Below are positions 60,386 to 64,000 of a stretch of DNA of 64,000 nt, one piece after another. Both the position numbers and the translations under genes were made by a program. The notes beneath the pieces were generated by a model, which did no database searches, was not told where the DNA came from, and saw nothing but the letters and a program-made list of their open reading frames with translations. Position 1 is the stretch's first letter, and each line of letters begins with the position of its first letter. The stretch comes from DATKFM01 sp046154965. Its GTDB lineage: Bacteria > Pseudomonadota > Alphaproteobacteria > Dongiales > Dongiaceae. The stretch covers positions 1 to 64,000 of the forward strand of contig JBJXDY010000104.1 in assembly GCA_046154965.1 (NCBI GenBank). Direction: 5' to 3'.

Positions 60386-61255
60386 ATGCCGGCCGAGAAA
60401 CCAGCCGTGGATTTCCGCACCTATCGCTCCGACGCCCATAGCTGGGCGATGGCGGCGCGCGCACCCGACCCGCGGCTCAAACCCTACGTCAGCGACTATA
60501 CCGGCTATAGCGAACAGGCGTCGCAGCCGATGCGGCGGTTGCAGCCGCCTTTCGCCGGCATCCCGATGATCGTCACCTTCGGCCCGGCGCTCGCCATCAT
60601 CAATGGCGACCGGCCGGCCGAGCGCGGCATGTTCCGCAGCTTCCTTGCCGGGCTGCACGACGTGCATGTCCTGACCGAGTTCGCCGGCGCGCAACGCGGT
60701 CTCCAGGTCAATTTCACGCTGCTCGGCGCCCATCGCTTTCTCGATGCCGCCATGTCCGATGTGGCCAACCGCTGCCTGGATCTCGGCGACATTATCGGCG
60801 CATCGGCGGCCGGCCGCCTGAGCGAGAGGCTGCAGGATGCGAAGGACTGGCCCGCGCGGTTCGAACTGATGGACCGGTTCCTGCTGGAGCGCCTCGCGCG
60901 CGGGCGGCCGATGTCGCCCGATATCGCCTGGGCGTTCAGGCAACTTCAGGACGATCGCGGCGCCCGCTCGATCGGCGCCTTGAGCCGCGCCCTCGCCTGC
61001 AGCCGCAAGACGCTGATCAAGCGCTTTCATGCCCGGATCGGCCTGACCCCCAAAGCGGTTGCCGGCATCCTGCGCTTCGAACACGCCGCCGGGCGGCTCA
61101 GGTCTGGCGGCGAAGAAGGCTGGAGCGAACTCGCCCTATCCTGCGGTTACAGCGATCAGGCGCACTTCAATCGCGACTTCCGCCGATACTCCGGCCGCAC
61201 GCCCACGGAGTACCGCCGCGCGCTGATGCCGAATGGCGGCGGCATTGCCGGTTAA
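60386..61255 (+). CDS. AraC-family transcriptional regulator
   Basis: This 289-residue regulator has a C-terminal AraC helix-turn-helix pair: IGALSRALACSRKTLIKRFHARIGLTPK and a second helix set ending CGYSDQAHFNRDFRRYSGRTPTEYRR (both quoted in part). Residues about 25-150 are a variable sensor domain. The start ATG 60386 lacks a clear ribosome binding site. It may control the convergent solute-binding-like gene or be autonomous; the target is unknown. Confidence 0.85.
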   Translation: MPAEKPAVDFRTYRSDAHSWAMAARAPDPRLKPYVSDYTGYSEQASQPMRRLQPPFAGIPMIVTFGPALAIINGDRPAERGMFRSFLAGLHDVHVLTEFAGAQRGLQVNFTLLGAHRFLDAAMSDVANRCLDLGDIIGASAAGRLSERLQDAKDWPARFELMDRFLLERLARGRPMSPDIAWAFRQLQDDRGARSIGALSRALACSRKTLIKRFHARIGLTPKAVAGILRFEHAAGRLRSGGEEGWSELALSCGYSDQAHFNRDFRRYSGRTPTEYRRALMPNGGGIAG

Positions 61256-61289
61256 ACTTCATCCAAGACCGCGCTGCTTTGTCCGGGAC

Positions 61290-62000
61290 TCAACCGGCAA
61301 TCAGGTCGATCTCCTCGTCGCCAAAGCCAAATCGGGCCATCATGGCGCGGTGCGCCTTTGATCCCAGATATTCCTTCAAGGCCTGATCGAAGTCATGCCT
61401 GAAGGCATCGTCATGCTTGGCGAAGGCGAAACAGCCGAAGGCAGGTTCTTTTTCCGCCGCATTAATGCGAAGGACTTCGAGGTCGAGTTCCGGATGCTGC
61501 GCGCAGAAGGCGAAATGAGCGCGGGCGACACTGGCGTAGGCGTCAACGGTTCCGCGTGCCACAGCCTCAGCCGCCTCGCCGTAGGCCTCGAAGATCCGGA
61601 TGCGGGCGCCGGGGACGCCGAACTGAACGGCGGCGTCATGCTGGACCTGGCCGCGGATCGCCGCGACCTGAGCGCCGCTGTTGCCGGCAATGGCGCGATA
61701 GCCCGTGAGCGCTTTCGGATTTCCCTTGCGGACGAGCAAGCCATCCGCCAGCGCCCAGATGGGGCGGCTGAAGCTTGCCATCTTCTTGCGCTCCTCCGTG
61801 GCAAACAGACCCGTCGTCATCCGCCAACGGCCCGCCGCGACGCCTGGAAGCAGTTCCGCGAATTCTGTTTCAGCGGGCTCGAATTTGCCGTCGCCGATTT
61901 GGGCAAGGATTGTTTTCGCCAACTCGACGTCGCAGCCGGTGACTGTCCCATCGGCGAGTCGATAGTTGAAGGGCGGTTCGATGAGAAAGCCGAATTTCAT
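61290..62000 (-). CDS. Solute-binding-protein-like (family 3) domain without signal peptide
   Basis: This 236-residue protein has the amino-acid-binding-protein (SBP_bac_3) fold: FGFLIEPPFNYR, GCDVELAKTIL and IAGNSGAQVAAIRGQ. It begins directly at the first strand of the mature domain, with AAGGA six bases before the ATG. No signal peptide or lipobox is present and the frame upstream does not supply one. No permease or ATPase genes are adjacent. It may be a cytoplasmic ligand-binding protein. Confidence 0.78.
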   Translation of the reverse strand: MKFGFLIEPPFNYRLADGTVTGCDVELAKTILAQIGDGKFEPAETEFAELLPGVAAGRWRMTTGLFATEERKKMASFSRPIWALADGLLVRKGNPKALTGYRAIAGNSGAQVAAIRGQVQHDAAVQFGVPGARIRIFEAYGEAAEAVARGTVDAYASVARAHFAFCAQHPELDLEVLRINAAEKEPAFGCFAFAKHDDAFRHDFDQALKEYLGSKAHRAMMARFGFGDEEIDLIAG

Positions 62001-62376
62001 GTTGATCCTTGCAATGATGACGCTCTGCAACTCCTGGGTCCTCGCGTTCGCGAGGACCCAGGAGCTGCAGAGCGCTTCCGTGACGATTGCAACGACGCCG
62101 TGTAGGTCCGGATGCCGGGGCGGGATTCCAAGGTGATGCCGATGTTCGTGCCGCAGGCCGGGCAGAATTGCTGATCTGGCCAGTGCCCGGACTCATCTGA
62201 AATGTGCCGGTAAATGCTCAGGGCGTCGGCCGCGATGTCGACCCGGTCCTGCTGGAAGACGGCTTCGACGCCGAACGCCGTGCCCGTGCGCCGCTGGCAC
62301 CAGGTGCAATGGCAGACCGTGATGCGCTCCGGTTCGCCACGCGCCGTACAACGCAGCCGCCGTGATGATCGATCAA
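61997..62376 (-). pseudogene. Broken GFA-family (glutathione-dependent formaldehyde-activating-like) gene
   Basis: Two frames together give a GFA protein. TTG 62376 behind GGAGA starts an IDHHGGC segment, the usual HGGCxCG opening. The next motifs, ARGEPERITVCHCTWCQRRTG, FGVEAVF and FCPACGTNIG, are in another frame, so a small deletion after the first cysteine broke the gene. The C-terminus after LESRPGIRTYT is replaced by sequence encoded by the 54-base palindrome at 62021-62074. Zinc ligands CHCxxC and CPxCG remain. It is probably not functional. Confidence 0.7.
62021..62074. repeat. 54-base near-perfect palindrome
   Basis: The 26-base arms 62021-62046 and 62049-62074 are complementary except at one position (62030 with 62065), around a TT centre. 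The core reads CTGGGTCCTCGCG / CGCGAGGACCCAG. It lies 21 bases upstream of the solute-binding-like start and inside the 3' end of the broken GFA gene, so it looks like an inserted palindromic element. Confidence 0.85.
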
Positions 62377-62507
62377 ATCGCTGATTCTCCGTTGCGATAG
62401 TTTTGCATGATTGCGTCCGCGATGCAAAATCGTGGGCGTGACTCCCCGGACGTTCCGCCGCATTCTCCCTGTTCATCACTTGCCGTGAATTTCCGGAGTC
62501 CCGCCGC

Positions 62508-63935
62508 ATGACCGCATTCCCAGAGTATGAAAAGTATGACGCCCTCGGCCTGGCCGAATTGATTGCCCAGAAGAAGGTTTCGGCGGCGGATGTGCTGGAC
62601 GCGGCGATCGGGCGGATCGAGGCGCTGAATCCGCGGCTCAATGCGGTCGTGCAGAAGATGTACGATCAGGCGCGGCAGACCTTGCAGGCAGGACTGCCGC
62701 AGGGGCCGCTGGCAGGCGTGCCGTTCCTGCTGAAGGATCTCTACACCTGGTACGCCGGCGCGCGGGTGGGGAACGGGTCGCATCTCTATGACGGCTTCGT
62801 CGCCGACCATGATTTCACCATCGTCGAACGCTACAAGCGGGCCGGGCTGCTGATCCTCGGGCGGACCAACACGCCGGAGTTCGGGCTGAACGCGGCGACG
62901 GAGCCGGCGGTCAACGGCCCGACGCGCAATCCCTGGAACCTGGAGTACAGCTCCGGCGGCTCCAGCGGCGGCGCCGCGGCGGCCGTGGCGGCGGGCATGG
63001 TGCCGGCGGCCCATGCGACCGACGGCGGCGGATCGATCCGCATTCCCGCCGCCAATTGCGGCGTCGTCGGGCTGAAGCCCACACGCGCGCGGAATCCGGC
63101 CGGCCCCGATGTGGGCGAAGGCTGGAGCGGCCTGGCCGGCGGCCATGTGGTGAGCCGGAGCGTGCGCGATACGGCGGCCTTCCTCGATGCGTCGAACGGG
63201 CCTTCGCCCGGCGATCCCTATTGGGCGCCGCCGCCGGCGCGGCCGTTCCTGCAGGAAGTAGCAGCGGCGCCGGGCAAGCTGCGGATTGCGCTCTGCACCA
63301 AGCCGGCCACGGGCGTGCCGGCCCATGCCGATAGCGTCGCGGGCGCGGAAGCCGCGGCCAGGCTTTGCGAGGACCTGGGGCACCGGGTCACCGAAGCGGC
63401 GCCGAAGTTCGATTGGGAGGGGTTGATCTGGGCAATGCAGGTGATCATCGGCGGCAATCTGCGCAGCGCCGTGGATCTCCGCCTGGCGTCGCTGGGGCGC
63501 AGCCTGCAGCAGGGCGATCTCGAGCACGTCACCGCCGAGTGGTACGAGATGGGCGGCAAGTTCACGGCCCGCGACTATGCCCGCGCCATCACCATCGTCC
63601 ATGGCATCGGCCGGCGCTTCGGCGCGTTCTTCACCCAATACGACGTGCTGCTGTCGCCGGTGCTGGCCGAGCCGCCATTGCCGCTGGGCTCCACCGACAT
63701 GATGCGGCTCGATCTCAAGGCCTACAACGAGCGGCTGTTCCGGCTGATCCCCTTCACGCCGCAGTTCAACGTTTCCGGCGGGCCGGGCATTTCGCTGCCG
63801 CTCCACTGGACGGCAAGCGGGCTGCCCGTCGGCGTTCATTTCGGCGCCGACTACGGCAACGAGGCGGTGCTGCTGCGGCTGGCCGCGCAGCTCGAGCAGG
63901 CCCAGCCCTGGCATGACAAGCGGCCGCAACTTTGA
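62508..63935 (+). CDS. Amidase (amidase signature family)
   Basis: This 475-residue hydrolase has the complete Ser-cisSer-Lys triad. The lysine is in VPFLLKDLYT (about 76), the cis-serine in YSSGGSSGGAAAAVAAG, and the nucleophile serine in DGGGSIRIPAANCG. The start ATG 62508 lies behind CGGAG. It hydrolyses a carboxylic amide; the substrate is unknown. GatA is unlikely because the glutamine-amidotransferase partners GatB and GatC are absent. The last 65 bases of the window hold no gene. Confidence 0.9.
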   Translation: MTAFPEYEKYDALGLAELIAQKKVSAADVLDAAIGRIEALNPRLNAVVQKMYDQARQTLQAGLPQGPLAGVPFLLKDLYTWYAGARVGNGSHLYDGFVADHDFTIVERYKRAGLLILGRTNTPEFGLNAATEPAVNGPTRNPWNLEYSSGGSSGGAAAAVAAGMVPAAHATDGGGSIRIPAANCGVVGLKPTRARNPAGPDVGEGWSGLAGGHVVSRSVRDTAAFLDASNGPSPGDPYWAPPPARPFLQEVAAAPGKLRIALCTKPATGVPAHADSVAGAEAAARLCEDLGHRVTEAAPKFDWEGLIWAMQVIIGGNLRSAVDLRLASLGRSLQQGDLEHVTAEWYEMGGKFTARDYARAITIVHGIGRRFGAFFTQYDVLLSPVLAEPPLPLGSTDMMRLDLKAYNERLFRLIPFTPQFNVSGGPGISLPLHWTASGLPVGVHFGADYGNEAVLLRLAAQLEQAQPWHDKRPQL

Positions 63936-64000
63936 GGGCAGCGATCTCAGGAAATGACGACCGGCCACAGGAAACAGGCATCATCGAAAGCGGGCGACGA

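Noticed and set aside
59859..60569. 236-residue open frame before the AraC gene
   Set aside because: It runs through the degenerate repeats and then out of frame across the AraC start. The translation looks like GC-rich read-through.

Overview
The window is GC-rich DNA (roughly 64-66% by eye) with dense, short-spaced operons, ATGA overlaps and several intergenic elements ending in TTGTCATCCC / GGGATGACAA. Gene content and protein style fit an aerobic, heterotrophic alphaproteobacterium, most likely of the Rhodospirillales. That placement is inference, since no rRNA or marker gene lies in the window. I see no tRNA, rRNA, CRISPR array, prophage or intact insertion sequence.

Layout. 0.09-2.5 kb: a bufferin-type operon (BufA precursor, DUF692/MNIO enzyme, DUF2063 partner, DoxX membrane protein). 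2.5-5.3 kb: a glutamine-synthetase-like ligase and a class III aminotransferase. 5.5-13 kb: a PAS chemoreceptor, a membrane-anchored protein with two L7/L12-like repeats, an AceE/transketolase-like enzyme, an RluA pseudouridine synthase and an omega-aminotransferase. 13-21 kb: agmatinase, a three-gene catabolic operon (amidohydrolase, FMN 2-hydroxyacid dehydrogenase, RraA-like), and hydantoinase/oxoprolinase HyuA-HyuB. 21-27.5 kb: methyltransferase, SDR, diheme cytochrome c, HicA-like protein, and a B12 diol dehydratase whose large and medium subunits are fused.

27.5-34.7 kb is a sulfur assimilation operon (cysG, DUF2849, sulfite reductase, DUF934, cysH, TauE/SafE, metZ). Its leader shows a promoter, a SAM-II-type aptamer, a strong intrinsic terminator and then a second SAM-II/SAM-V-like pseudoknot before cysG. 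This is the most interesting regulatory structure in the window.

35.2-42.6 kb is phosphate and metal homeostasis: PhoX behind a Pho box, a NicO/DUF1007 pair, a tiny Tat-exported cysteine protein, and znuA / zur-znuC-znuB around a Zur palindrome. 43.3-53.2 kb is a minus-strand set for methylated amines: an MttB-like methyltransferase, two dimethylglycine/sarcosine dehydrogenase-type flavoproteins and a TRAP transporter, with a divergent LysR regulator. 54.3-59.1 kb is the phosphonate route phnW-phnA-phnY with a divergent LysR regulator. 59.1-64 kb is mixed: DUF454, an 800-base gap with degenerate repeats, an AraC regulator, a leaderless solute-binding-like protein, a GFA-family pseudogene carrying a 54-base palindrome, and an amidase.

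Taken together the window describes an organism that scavenges organic N, P and S compounds (phosphonates, methylated amines, agmatine-type amines, phosphate esters) and manages metals carefully. Functional names below rest on recognising families and motifs by reading; no database search was run.
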